Shown: positions 1 through 5,922 of the stretch, piece after piece
Layout of the letters: every line of letters starts with the position of its first letter
How positions within the stretch are numbered: the first letter of the stretch is position 1
DNA from: Paramuribaculum sp.
GTDB taxonomy: Bacteria > Bacteroidota > Bacteroidia > Bacteroidales > Muribaculaceae
DNA: 5,922 nucleotides
Assembly: GCA_029058705.1 (NCBI GenBank)
Contig: JAIDXA010000192.1
Coordinates: 21,314 to 27,235 of the forward strand
Direction: 5' to 3'
Position numbers and translations under genes: made by a program
The notes under the pieces: model-generated
Told to the model about the DNA's origin: nothing
Seen by the model: only the letters and a program-made list of their open reading frames with translations
The model's database searches: none

Positions 1-1
1 G

Positions 2-1120
2 ATAAAGGGTCCTGGCGGACAATATATTCCAGAACAGGTAGCTCTGATTCCGAAGGAGGCGATGGAATTTGATATCCACAATGTCTTTTTCGGCGCGATC
101 ACCCTGACCCAGCCAATCTTTATGGGAGGAAAGATCGTGGCTATGAACAAGATAACGGGGTATGCCGAGGATCTTGCACGTGCTATGCATAATTCAGAGG
201 CTGAAAATATAATCTATGCGGTCGATGCGGCCTATTGGCAGGTCGTTTCGCTTAAAGCAAAACAGAAACTTGCACGGAGCTATGTCGAGCTGCTTGACAC
301 TCTGCATTATAATGTGGAGAAAATGGTAGAGCAGGGAGTGGCGACGCGTAGCGATCTGTTGACGGTTGACGTCAAGCTGAATCAGGCCAATGTGGATCTG
401 ACGAAGGTTGACAATGGTCTTGTGCTGTCGCGTATGGCGCTTGCGCAGGTGTGCGGTCTGCCTGTCAACAGCGATCTCCATCTTGAAGATGAGGATATTG
501 ATGTGGCCACTGTATCGGCCCCGATAGCCACGACCTATAATATGCAGGATGTCTATGCCCGCCGTCAGGATCTGAGGGCACTTGAGATCGGGGTGAATAT
601 CTATCGTAGTCAGGAGGATGTTGTCAAGTCCGACATGCTTCCGAAAGTAGCCCTCGTCGGAACATATTCTTTTAGTAATCCAAACATGTTCGACGGATTC
701 AAAAACCGTTTCAACGGTGCTTTTTCTGTCGGAGCGATGGTTACTATACCGCTTTGGCACTGGGGAGGCAATTATAATAAATATCGTGCGGCCAAGAGCA
801 AGACGACAATTGCCCGGCTTGAGCTTGAGAATGCCAAGGAGATGATTGATCTTCAGGTCAGCCAGTCGGCGTTCAAGGCCCAGGAGGCTATGAAGACCTA
901 TGAGATGACTGTCAGCAATCTGACCAAAGCCAACGAGAATCTGCGGCAGGCCAATGTGGGATTCCGTGAAGGGGTAATGACGACCGATAATGTCATGGAA
1001 GCCCAGACTGCGTGGCTGAAAGCCAATTCCGAAAAGGTCGACGCTATGATTGACGTTCATCTTTGCGATGTCTATCTGTCGAAAGTGCTTGGCACTCTTC
1101 CTTATCCGACAAATTATTGA
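2..1120 (+). CDS. TolC-family outer-membrane efflux channel, 5'-truncated by the window edge
   Basis: Outer-membrane/periplasmic channel of a tripartite exporter (outer membrane efflux protein family). The frame is open from base 2, giving 372 residues; the signal peptide and roughly the first 80-100 residues lie outside the window. The ATG at 62 is internal: the 20 codons before it read on in frame and look like family sequence. Counting from that ATG, the family's two-fold internal repeat is visible. A beta-strand segment ending in QPIFMGGK (17-24) matches a second, VTIPLWHWGG (227-236). The helical motifs GVATRSDLL (92-100) and GVMTTDNVMEAQ (304-315) also match each other. Long helices rich in A, E, K and Q lie between. 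It is first in the visible operon, 67 bases before the adaptor gene. The family call is secure; the substrate cannot be inferred. Confidence 0.93.
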   Translation: MKGPGGQYIPEQVALIPKEAMEFDIHNVFFGAITLTQPIFMGGKIVAMNKITGYAEDLARAMHNSEAENIIYAVDAAYWQVVSLKAKQKLARSYVELLDTLHYNVEKMVEQGVATRSDLLTVDVKLNQANVDLTKVDNGLVLSRMALAQVCGLPVNSDLHLEDEDIDVATVSAPIATTYNMQDVYARRQDLRALEIGVNIYRSQEDVVKSDMLPKVALVGTYSFSNPNMFDGFKNRFNGAFSVGAMVTIPLWHWGGNYNKYRAAKSKTTIARLELENAKEMIDLQVSQSAFKAQEAMKTYEMTVSNLTKANENLRQANVGFREGVMTTDNVMEAQTAWLKANSEKVDAMIDVHLCDVYLSKVLGTLPYPTNY

Positions 1121-1187
1121 CCAGTCGGGGATTGATCTTGTCAAATCAAAAAAATAACAGGAAAATAATAATAAACTATCCATCATC
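1121..1187 (+). promoter_or_regulatory. A-rich leader before the adaptor gene
   Basis: A 67-base spacer that becomes strongly A/T-rich from about 1143 up to the ATG at 1188. It has no Shine-Dalgarno-like GGAGG. This is the usual translation leader type in Bacteroidota, where A-rich upstream bases rather than SD pairing favour initiation. I see no convincing TAnnTTTG promoter element and no terminator, so read-through from the TolC gene is likely. Confidence 0.45.
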
Positions 1188-2201
1188 ATGGCTGAAATTG
1201 ATAAAACTCCGACTCCGGAACGCCGCGAATCGCGGGTGTTGATGTTTTCACTTCTGTTGGTCGTGATCGCCACGGCGGCAATCGCGATAATCGGGCTGTT
1301 TCTTCTGAAGCCGCCGGCCGAGATCATAGAAGGCCAGGCGGAGGCCACGTCTGTCCGTGTGTCCGGCAAACTGCCCGGGCGTGTGACCGATATCTATGTT
1401 AAGGAGGGTGATATGGTGAAAAAGGGCGACACGCTCATCCATATCCATTCGTCGCTTGCCGAGGCCAAACTGATGCAGGCCACGGAGATGAAAAAGGCGG
1501 CGGCAGCCCAGAACAGAAAGGTCGATGCGGGAACCCGCACGCAGATTGTTCAGGGAGCACGTGATCTGGTTGCCCAGGCGGCTGCCGCCCGCGAGATTGC
1601 CCAGAAAACGTACGACCGAATGCAGAACCTGTATAACGAGGGCGTCATGTCGGCTCAGAAACGTGATGAGGCCAAGGCTGCCTATGATGCGGCTGTTGCC
1701 GGAGAGAAGGCAGCACAGAGCCAGTTGAGTCTGGCTATGGCGGGAGCGCAGAACGAGGACAAGGAGAGCGCTGCGGCTATGGTAGGAGTTGCACAGGGTG
1801 GAGTCAGAGAGGTGGACGCGGTTCTTGAAGACCAATATCTGCTGGCTCCGTGCGATGGTCAGATAGACCAGATCTATCCTGAGGTAGGCGAGCTTGTTTC
1901 GCTCGGCACACCATTGATGACGGTTCTTAAAATCGATGATAAGTGGGTGACGTTCAATGTTCGCGAGGATATCCTCAATGATTTCAAGCTCGGCAACAAG
2001 GTCAAGGTTATGATCCCTGCCATGGATAAGAAGGAGGTTGACGTTGAGATTTACTATATCCGCGATATGGGAAGTTACGCTACGTGGCGAGCCACGAAGA
2101 GTACCGGAGAATGGGACAGCCGTACATTCCAGATCAAAGGACGTCCGACCGAACAGCTGAAGGATCTCCGTCCCGGCATGACGGTCGTTTACCGTCCGTA
2201 G
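1188..2201 (+). CDS. HlyD/AcrA-type periplasmic adaptor (membrane-fusion protein)
   Basis: Links the inner-membrane permeases to the TolC channel. The 337-residue protein has a short charged cytoplasmic N-terminus and one membrane anchor (about 17-40). The first biotinyl-lipoyl half follows (about 52-88, with GRVTDIYVKEGDMVKKGD). Next is an Ala/Gln/Glu-rich helical hairpin (about 90-213), then the second lipoyl half (APCDGQI to about 250) and a beta-barrel region ending in the family's C-terminal RPGM motif (328-331). The hairpin tip carries R144, L148 and S155, exactly the RxxxLxxxxxxS pattern known to contact TolC. The segment GSYATWRATKSTGEWDSRTF (295-314) resembles the barrel of YbhG/YhiI-like adaptors that work with ABC-2 permeases. 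The ATG follows an A-rich leader. Length is normal and I see no damage. The ABC-type rather than RND or MFS partnership is inferred from the downstream genes. Confidence 0.95.
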   Translation: MAEIDKTPTPERRESRVLMFSLLLVVIATAAIAIIGLFLLKPPAEIIEGQAEATSVRVSGKLPGRVTDIYVKEGDMVKKGDTLIHIHSSLAEAKLMQATEMKKAAAAQNRKVDAGTRTQIVQGARDLVAQAAAAREIAQKTYDRMQNLYNEGVMSAQKRDEAKAAYDAAVAGEKAAQSQLSLAMAGAQNEDKESAAAMVGVAQGGVREVDAVLEDQYLLAPCDGQIDQIYPEVGELVSLGTPLMTVLKIDDKWVTFNVREDILNDFKLGNKVKVMIPAMDKKEVDVEIYYIRDMGSYATWRATKSTGEWDSRTFQIKGRPTEQLKDLRPGMTVVYRP

Positions 2202-2236
2202 CGCGGCCGGCCTGTATTGTGCGGATTGATGGCGAA

Positions 2237-2271
2237 TTGTTTTATTGTTGATTTTAATTTTTAGCCCAGCA
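2237..2271 (+). promoter_or_regulatory. T/A-rich leader that favours the GTG start of permease A
   Basis: The spacer after the adaptor stop begins GC-rich and turns T/A-rich at about 2237-2262, just before the GTG at 2272. This resembles the A/T-rich leaders before the other genes here. If translation began at the in-frame TTG at 2245, this stretch would be coding and would add a nine-residue LILIFSPA-type extension, which looks unlike a family N-terminus. The leader therefore argues for GTG 2272. Confidence 0.4.
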
Positions 2272-3438
2272 GTGACACTCAGGTATTTAAAACAGGCTCT
2301 TTCTGATGGCGTCGCAACTCTTGTTTCACGGCGTGTCTATCTGGTATGCCTGATTGCAGTTCCGATTCTGACAACACTCTTCTTCATCGACATGATGGAC
2401 GAGGGTTTGCCACTGAGGGTTCCGTCGGCGATTGTCGATCTGGACCAGTCGCCGCTGTCGCGTCAGGTCACGCGGTCGCTTCAGGCTTCCGAGCTGACTG
2501 ACATAAGCGAAAAGGCGGAGTCGTATCATGCGGCGATGGAGCAGGTGCGGTCGGGAAAGGTCTATGGATTTTTTATGATTCCAGAAGGTTTTCAGAAGGA
2601 TGCGCTCAGCGGACGAACGCCGACCATCAGTTATTACTGCAATCTGACATATTTTGTTCCGGGTTCGCTGATGTTCAAGGGTTTCAAGACGATAGCCGTG
2701 ACAACGGCAGGCGGGATCGTGCAGACGACGCTTGTTTCGGCCGGAATGCCGGAATCCAATGTCTCGACAATGATCCAGCCGATGACTGTACAGACACAGG
2801 CGATAGGAAATCCATGGATGAACTATAATTATTATCTGACGAATTCCTTTATACCGGGAATGGTCGCGCTGATGGTTGCGCTTGTGACGGCCTATACGAT
2901 CTGTGACGAGATAAAGCGCCGAAACTCGCGGCGATGGCTTAGCCGTGCGGGCGGGTCAATCGTAGTTGCGCTTGCCGGGAAGCTGTTTCCCCAGACTGTC
3001 ATAGAGATCTGTGTCGGCCTCGCATGTCAGGCCATAATGTTCGGGTTCAGTCATTTTCCGATGAACTGTCCGGTGTGGCATATGGTTCTGGCCATGGTCA
3101 TGATGGTGCTTGCGTCGCAGGCATTTGCGGTGACGATCTGCTGTCTGATCACAAATCTGCGTCTGTCGGTCAGCCTGTGTGCGCTGACTGGGATTCTTGC
3201 GTTCTCGCTCGCTGCATTCTCGTTTCCGGTTACGAGCATGTATGCGCCGGTTGCAGCTTTCAGCTATATCCTTCCGGTGCGCTATTATTTTCTGATCTAT
3301 ATCGATCAGGCGCTTAACGGGATTCCGCTTTATTATTCCAGGATGTTCTATATGGCACTTGCCGTGTTCCCTCTTGTGCCGTTAGGTTTGCTGTGGCGGC
3401 TGAAACGGCGAATGAACCAGATGGTCTATCTGCCCTGA
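2272..3438 (+). CDS. ABC-2 type transport permease A
   Basis: Inner-membrane permease of the ABC-2 superfamily (ABC2_membrane_3, YbhS/YbhR/YhhJ-like), 388 residues from GTG 2272. No ATG lies in the N-terminal part; an in-frame TTG at 2245 would add nine residues. The layout is family-typical: an amphipathic start (RYLKQALSDG), a first membrane helix (about 22-40), and a large extracytoplasmic domain (about 41-190, with PSAIVDLDQSPLSRQVTR and KVYGFFMIP). Five further helices follow (about 193-211, 229-258, 268-292, 298-320, 357-376). The segment FSFPVTSMYAPVAAFSYILP near 316-335 is the usual C-terminal ABC-2 signature region. There are no Walker A, Walker B or ABC signature motifs, so this is a membrane subunit only. 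It probably pairs with permease B, which follows after 40 bases. Substrate is unknown; drug, lipid or polysaccharide precursor export are all possible. Confidence 0.9.
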   Translation: MTLRYLKQALSDGVATLVSRRVYLVCLIAVPILTTLFFIDMMDEGLPLRVPSAIVDLDQSPLSRQVTRSLQASELTDISEKAESYHAAMEQVRSGKVYGFFMIPEGFQKDALSGRTPTISYYCNLTYFVPGSLMFKGFKTIAVTTAGGIVQTTLVSAGMPESNVSTMIQPMTVQTQAIGNPWMNYNYYLTNSFIPGMVALMVALVTAYTICDEIKRRNSRRWLSRAGGSIVVALAGKLFPQTVIEICVGLACQAIMFGFSHFPMNCPVWHMVLAMVMMVLASQAFAVTICCLITNLRLSVSLCALTGILAFSLAAFSFPVTSMYAPVAAFSYILPVRYYFLIYIDQALNGIPLYYSRMFYMALAVFPLVPLGLLWRLKRRMNQMVYLP

Positions 3439-3478
3439 TGTTTTCAGGCGTGGCAGCAACAATAGAGAATTTTCAATT

Positions 3479-4699
3479 ATGAAACGAATGATTTCAGGCA
3501 TATCGGCAACGGTTACATCTTTGTTCAGAGTGTGGCGACGGGAATTCTATCTCGTTTTCCATGATGCGGGTGTCTTGCTTTTCTTTTTCTTTCTGACGCT
3601 GGCCTATCCGGTCATCTATACGATTATCTACAATCAGGAGGTGATCAAGAATATCCCGATAGCGGTTGTCGACAATTCGCGTTCGGTTTCAAGCCGCGAG
3701 CTTACGCGTATGGTCGATGCAACGGAGGGAATAGAGGTCTATGACTATGCCTCTGACATGCAGGAAGCCCGCCGGATGGAGAATGAGCATAAGGTCTACG
3801 GGATTCTCGAGATTCCACGTGATTATGATCATCGTATAGGCCGTGGCGAGCAGGGTGTTGTTGTTTTCTATTCAGATATGTCGCTGCTGTTGCGTTACCG
3901 TACGTTTCTGTCGGCACTGGCTGATGTGCAGCTTGCGGCAGGGGCGGATATAAGGCAGGAGAATATCAGTCAGCTCGGCCTGTTGGCCGGGAATATGCGA
4001 GGGCTGCCAGTCGAGAACGAGGCGTTTCTGCTTGGAGATCCGACACAGGGTTTTGCGTCGTTCATCATGCCTGGGGTGCTTGTGCTGATTCTTCAACAGA
4101 GCATGCTTCTCGGTGTCACCATGCTTGCGGCGGGCGTTAAAGAGCGTCGTCGCCGTTTCGGGGGGATTGATCCGGAATCAGTTTCTGCCGGCGCGATGGT
4201 CACGATCTGGGGGAAGGCGCTCTGTTATCTGACGCTGTATCTTCCTGTCTGTGTCTATGTGCTTGATATAGTGCCGATGATGTTCAGTCTGCCGCATATC
4301 GGCAATATCCGCGAGATGTTTCTCTATATTTTTCCGATGCTTTTGGCTACGGCATTTCTCGGACAGACGATCAGTGTTTTTGTCACCGAGCGTGAGAGCT
4401 CGATGCTTGTCATTGTGTTCACGTCGGTGATTTTCCTTTTCCTCAGCGGCCTGACATGGCCCCGTTATGCGATGAACGATCTGTGGACGTGGATCGGAAA
4501 CGCAGTGCCTGCAACGTGGGGCATCGAGGGTTTCATCAGGATGAATTCGAACGGTTCGCCGCTATGGGAGCAGTCGCGTCCCTACACGATGTTGTGGGCT
4601 CTTACGGGCATTTATATGGTGTCGGCTTATCTGGTCGCGCGATTTACGCTTACGTCAAGATCGGCACGCCGTCAGCGCGGCAGGGTGGTGCGGCAGTGA
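3479..4699 (+). CDS. ABC-2 type transport permease B
   Basis: Second inner-membrane permease, 406 residues from an ATG with an A/T-rich leader. It begins with a basic amphipathic segment (RVWRREFYLVFHDAG), then membrane helix 1 (about 31-50) and an extracytoplasmic domain (about 52-190). Further helices lie at about 193-218, 241-266, 280-302, 308-328 and 369-389, and the tail is very basic (394-404). The C-terminal signature FLSGLTWPRYAMNDLWTWIG with a following AVPATWGIEGF (321-352) is typical of YhhJ/YbhR-like proteins. It is a paralogue of permease A: both have a P-x-A-x-VD segment, then an SR-x-x-TR segment, then KVYG with IP a few residues later, in the same order and spacing. The cytoplasmic loop KERRRRFGGIDPESVSAG (221-238) is where an ATPase would be expected to dock, but no nucleotide-binding domain is present. 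The pair probably forms a heterodimer. The gene ends 16 bases from the convergent DUF4491-like gene. Confidence 0.92.
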   Translation: MKRMISGISATVTSLFRVWRREFYLVFHDAGVLLFFFFLTLAYPVIYTIIYNQEVIKNIPIAVVDNSRSVSSRELTRMVDATEGIEVYDYASDMQEARRMENEHKVYGILEIPRDYDHRIGRGEQGVVVFYSDMSLLLRYRTFLSALADVQLAAGADIRQENISQLGLLAGNMRGLPVENEAFLLGDPTQGFASFIMPGVLVLILQQSMLLGVTMLAAGVKERRRRFGGIDPESVSAGAMVTIWGKALCYLTLYLPVCVYVLDIVPMMFSLPHIGNIREMFLYIFPMLLATAFLGQTISVFVTERESSMLVIVFTSVIFLFLSGLTWPRYAMNDLWTWIGNAVPATWGIEGFIRMNSNGSPLWEQSRPYTMLWALTGIYMVSAYLVARFTLTSRSARRQRGRVVRQ

Positions 4700-4715
4700 A
4701 GGTAAGGATGCCGTG

Positions 4716-5048
4716 TCAGTCTGCGCGGTCTGTTTTACGTGAGGGCTGACGCTTCGGGTTTGCGGGAAACCAGCCGCGGGCCACTCGCTGTTCCTGTTCC
4801 GAGATTTCGAGAATCGACCAGAAGCAAGTGAATGCGAGAACTCCGAGCAGAGTGGACCAGATGATGTCGGCAATTAGAAATGATGAAATTCCGGAGGCTA
4901 TTCCTGCCAAAAAAAAGACCCATCGGCAACCGAGTCCGAAATAGTAGTGGGCTTTGATGACTATCGGGTGGAAGATTCCTATGATGAGGAATGTAAGCAG
5001 TCCTATTGTGAGGCCGAGCAGGCCATGTTCAGAAAGTGTCTGTGTCAT
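4716..5048 (-). CDS. Small integral membrane protein, DUF4491-like
   Basis: A 110-residue protein that I recognise from memory as DUF4491, a Bacteroidota family of unknown function. It has three predicted membrane helices (about 9-29, 42-61 and 63-82). A conserved-looking HPIVIKAHYYFG segment (27-38) sits between helices 1 and 2. The hydrophilic C-terminal tail contains ILEISEQEQRV and then GWFPANPKR (92-100). The ATG at 5048 gives the normal short N-terminus and follows an A/T-rich leader. It lies 38 bases downstream of the TPM-protein gene on the same strand, so the two are probably co-transcribed. No catalytic motif is evident and I assign no function. A longer proline-rich frame on the opposite strand here is a shadow. 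Confidence 0.85.
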   Translation of the reverse strand: MTQTLSEHGLLGLTIGLLTFLIIGIFHPIVIKAHYYFGLGCRWVFFLAGIASGISSFLIADIIWSTLLGVLAFTCFWSILEISEQEQRVARGWFPANPKRQPSRKTDRAD

Positions 5049-5086
5049 AATGCAAATGTTGTTTTAAAATTTGTTGCAGCGGGTGG
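5049..5086 (-). promoter_or_regulatory. A/T-rich leader between the TPM-protein and DUF4491-like genes
   Basis: The 38-base spacer, read on the minus strand, is A/T-rich (AAATTTTAAAACAAC followed by a short run to the ATG). It has no Shine-Dalgarno sequence, hairpin or clear promoter. It is best read as a within-operon translation leader. Confidence 0.4.
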
Positions 5087-5922
5087 CTACCATCCGCCGG
5101 TGGCTCCTCCTCCACCGAAGCTTCCTCCCCCGAAAGAGCCACCTGAGATGCCACCTCCGCCTCCGTTTCCGAATCCGCCTCCACCGGGGCCGATTATGAC
5201 GACCGGAGCGGCGAGTTTCGCGATCTGGTATGGCACACGGCGGGTGTGTCCGCAGTTTTCACAGACGTAAATGCGTTCGCCTGTACCGGTCCGGGAGGTT
5301 GTCGGTGCGATTACAGTCCGGTTGCTGACGAGCCGTGAGGTGCGGGAGCCGCAGTTTTCACATTTTTGCAGGGCGGATTTTCGGTTTATGTATGGAATTA
5401 CGTCTTTTTCACCGCACTGGGGGCAGAGCCAGACGTCGTAGTCGACTGAATCGAGGCGTTCCTCGCGATCCTGTGCGGGAGTGAGATAGAGATTGTCGGT
5501 CTGCTCGTCGAGTTTTTTCATGGGGTGCGTGCAGTTTGGGCAGTTGCGCGGATGATTGCGGAGACGGTTCATCAGAAACGAGCAGAGCAGGAAAGCGGGC
5601 AACGGCAGTCCGAGGCCGAGGAATGAAAGGAACAGGGCAACCGGTTTGAGGTTGTTGAGGGAGTCATATCGCACGGTTTCTTCTTTATGGCGGTTGGCGA
5701 TGTAGCTTCGGATTACCAGAATGAGCATAATTGCGCCGGCTACTGCCCCGAATCCGGCCATCAGTGCGATGATGTCGAGTTCGTCGTCGGAGGCGTTTGA
5801 GTCGTTTGGCTGTGCGGAGCGCAGTTCTTCGGCATATCGCGGGTCGGTCAGCACTCTGCAAACGGCCGAAGTGGCGGCCAAGACGCCGCCATCGTAGTTT
5901 CCTTCCCGGAAGTGGGGAATTG
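5087..5922 (-). CDS. TPM-domain (YgcG-like) membrane protein with zinc ribbons and glycine-rich tail, 5'-truncated
   Basis: The frame is open to the right edge, so the gene begins outside the window. The TTG at 5881 is internal: the codons before it read IPHFREGNYDGGV, which matches the C-terminal FR-x-G-x-Y-x-x-G end of a TPM domain. Counting from that TTG, the visible part has the TPM remnant (to about 20) and an acidic linker (21-36). Hydrophobic segments at about 37-61 and 81-104 flank a basic loop. Four CxxC knuckles follow (C114/C117, C153/C156, C174/C177, C207/C210), likely two zinc ribbons. The glycine-rich tail ends in GGGGATGGW. TPM domains are extracytoplasmic folds linked to photosystem II repair in plants; the bacterial role is poorly defined. 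Related genes often sit beside lemA, which could lie just beyond the edge. It is upstream of, and probably co-transcribed with, the DUF4491-like gene. Confidence 0.88.
   Translation of the reverse strand, partial: IPHFREGNYDGGVLAATSAVCRVLTDPRYAEELRSAQPNDSNASDDELDIIALMAGFGAVAGAIMLILVIRSYIANRHKEETVRYDSLNNLKPVALFLSFLGLGLPLPAFLLCSFLMNRLRNHPRNCPNCTHPMKKLDEQTDNLYLTPAQDREERLDSVDYDVWLCPQCGEKDVIPYINRKSALQKCENCGSRTSRLVSNRTVIAPTTSRTGTGERIYVCENCGHTRRVPYQIAKLAAPVVIIGPGGGGFGNGGGGGISGGSFGGGSFGGGGATGGW
5090..5191 (-). repeat. Low-complexity glycine/serine/phenylalanine tail of the TPM protein
   Basis: The last 34 codons encode mostly glycine, with repeated GGGSFGGGSFGGGG-type units, and end in TGGW. The DNA is correspondingly rich in GGN triplets on the minus strand and CCN on the plus strand. 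Such glycine-rich C-termini ending in G-x-W are a hallmark of many bacterial TPM proteins. The repeat is protein-driven, not a mobile or regulatory repeat. Confidence 0.8.
5252..5542 (-). other. Region encoding four CxxC knuckles (probable paired zinc ribbons)
   Basis: The pairs CPNC, CPQC, CENC and CENC are spaced 39, 21 and 33 residues apart between first cysteines. The order suggests one ribbon formed by knuckles 1 and 2 and another by 3 and 4, although other pairings are possible. Between knuckles 1 and 2 lies an acidic segment with YLTPAQDREERLDSVDYDVW, which resembles TPM proteins I recall from other Bacteroidota. Zinc binding is inferred from the cysteine pattern only. Confidence 0.7.

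Noticed and set aside
53..64. AAGGAGG two bases before the ATG at 62, looking like a ribosome binding site and gene start
   Set aside because: The spacing is too short, Bacteroidota rarely rely on Shine-Dalgarno pairing, and the frame continues upstream with TolC-like residues. A start here would also lack a signal peptide.
194..1369. A 391-codon open frame on the minus strand opposite the TolC and adaptor genes
   Set aside because: It lies antisense to two secure genes and crosses their intergenic spacer. Its translation has no recognisable family, signal or domain pattern. Long antisense frames are expected with this codon bias.
1248..1835. A 195-codon minus-strand frame opposite the adaptor gene
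   Set aside because: The predicted protein is Leu/Arg/Ser-rich without domain features and is fully explained as a shadow of the adaptor codons.
3024..3317. Plus-strand 97-codon frame inside permease A
   Set aside because: It is an out-of-frame shadow within a secure gene and has no independent leader or domain evidence.
3976..3996. Short inverted repeat GGCC-TGTT-GGCC within permease B
   Set aside because: It is a four-base stem inside coding sequence, within chance expectation.
4711..4728. Possible hairpin (CCGTG pairing with CGCGG, including a G-T pair) as a convergent terminator
   Set aside because: The stem is only five pairs with one wobble, and no T-run follows on either strand.
4947..5270. 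Plus-strand 107-codon frame with a proline-rich stretch
   Set aside because: The proline run is simply the complement of the glycine-rich tail of the TPM protein, and the rest is antisense to the DUF4491-like gene.
5879..5881. TTG as the start of the TPM protein
   Set aside because: The upstream in-frame codons to the window edge encode the conserved end of the TPM domain, so the gene is cut by the edge rather than starting here.

Overview
The window carries six protein-coding genes in two convergent blocks and looks like ordinary chromosome of a Bacteroidales bacterium. The G+C looks close to one half, with a strong GC preference at third positions. Start codons are preceded by A/T-rich leaders rather than Shine-Dalgarno sequences, which is the usual state in Bacteroidota. 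The gene families also fit: a TolC/HlyD/ABC-2 permease pair of Bacteroidota type, a DUF4491-like membrane protein and a TPM protein with zinc ribbons. A Muribaculaceae-like member is my guess, but the sequence alone cannot fix the family or genus.

Block 1 (about 1-4699, plus strand) is a four-gene envelope export operon. Its order is TolC-family outer-membrane channel (5' end outside the window), HlyD/AcrA-type membrane-fusion adaptor, ABC-2 membrane permease A and ABC-2 membrane permease B. Spacings are 67, about 70 and 40 bases, with no terminator seen between genes. The expected assembly is an inner-membrane heterodimer of the two permeases, joined by the adaptor's helical hairpin to the TolC trimer, so that substrate crosses both membranes. 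The adaptor carries an exact RLS tip motif (R144, L148, S155), which supports TolC docking. The two permeases are clear paralogues. No ATP-binding subunit is encoded in the window, so the energy source lies upstream, elsewhere in the genome, or is not ATP hydrolysis.

Block 2 (4716-5922, minus strand) is a two-gene unit transcribed toward block 1. The first gene is a TPM-domain (YgcG-like) membrane protein whose N-terminal part lies beyond the right edge. It has two hydrophobic segments, four CxxC knuckles and a glycine-rich tail. It is followed after 38 bases by a small three-helix membrane protein that I recognise as DUF4491-like. Neither has a firmly known biochemical role. The blocks end tail to tail with only 16 bases between stop codons.

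I see no RNA genes, mobile elements, CRISPR arrays or attachment sites. No non-coding stretch exceeds about 70 bases.
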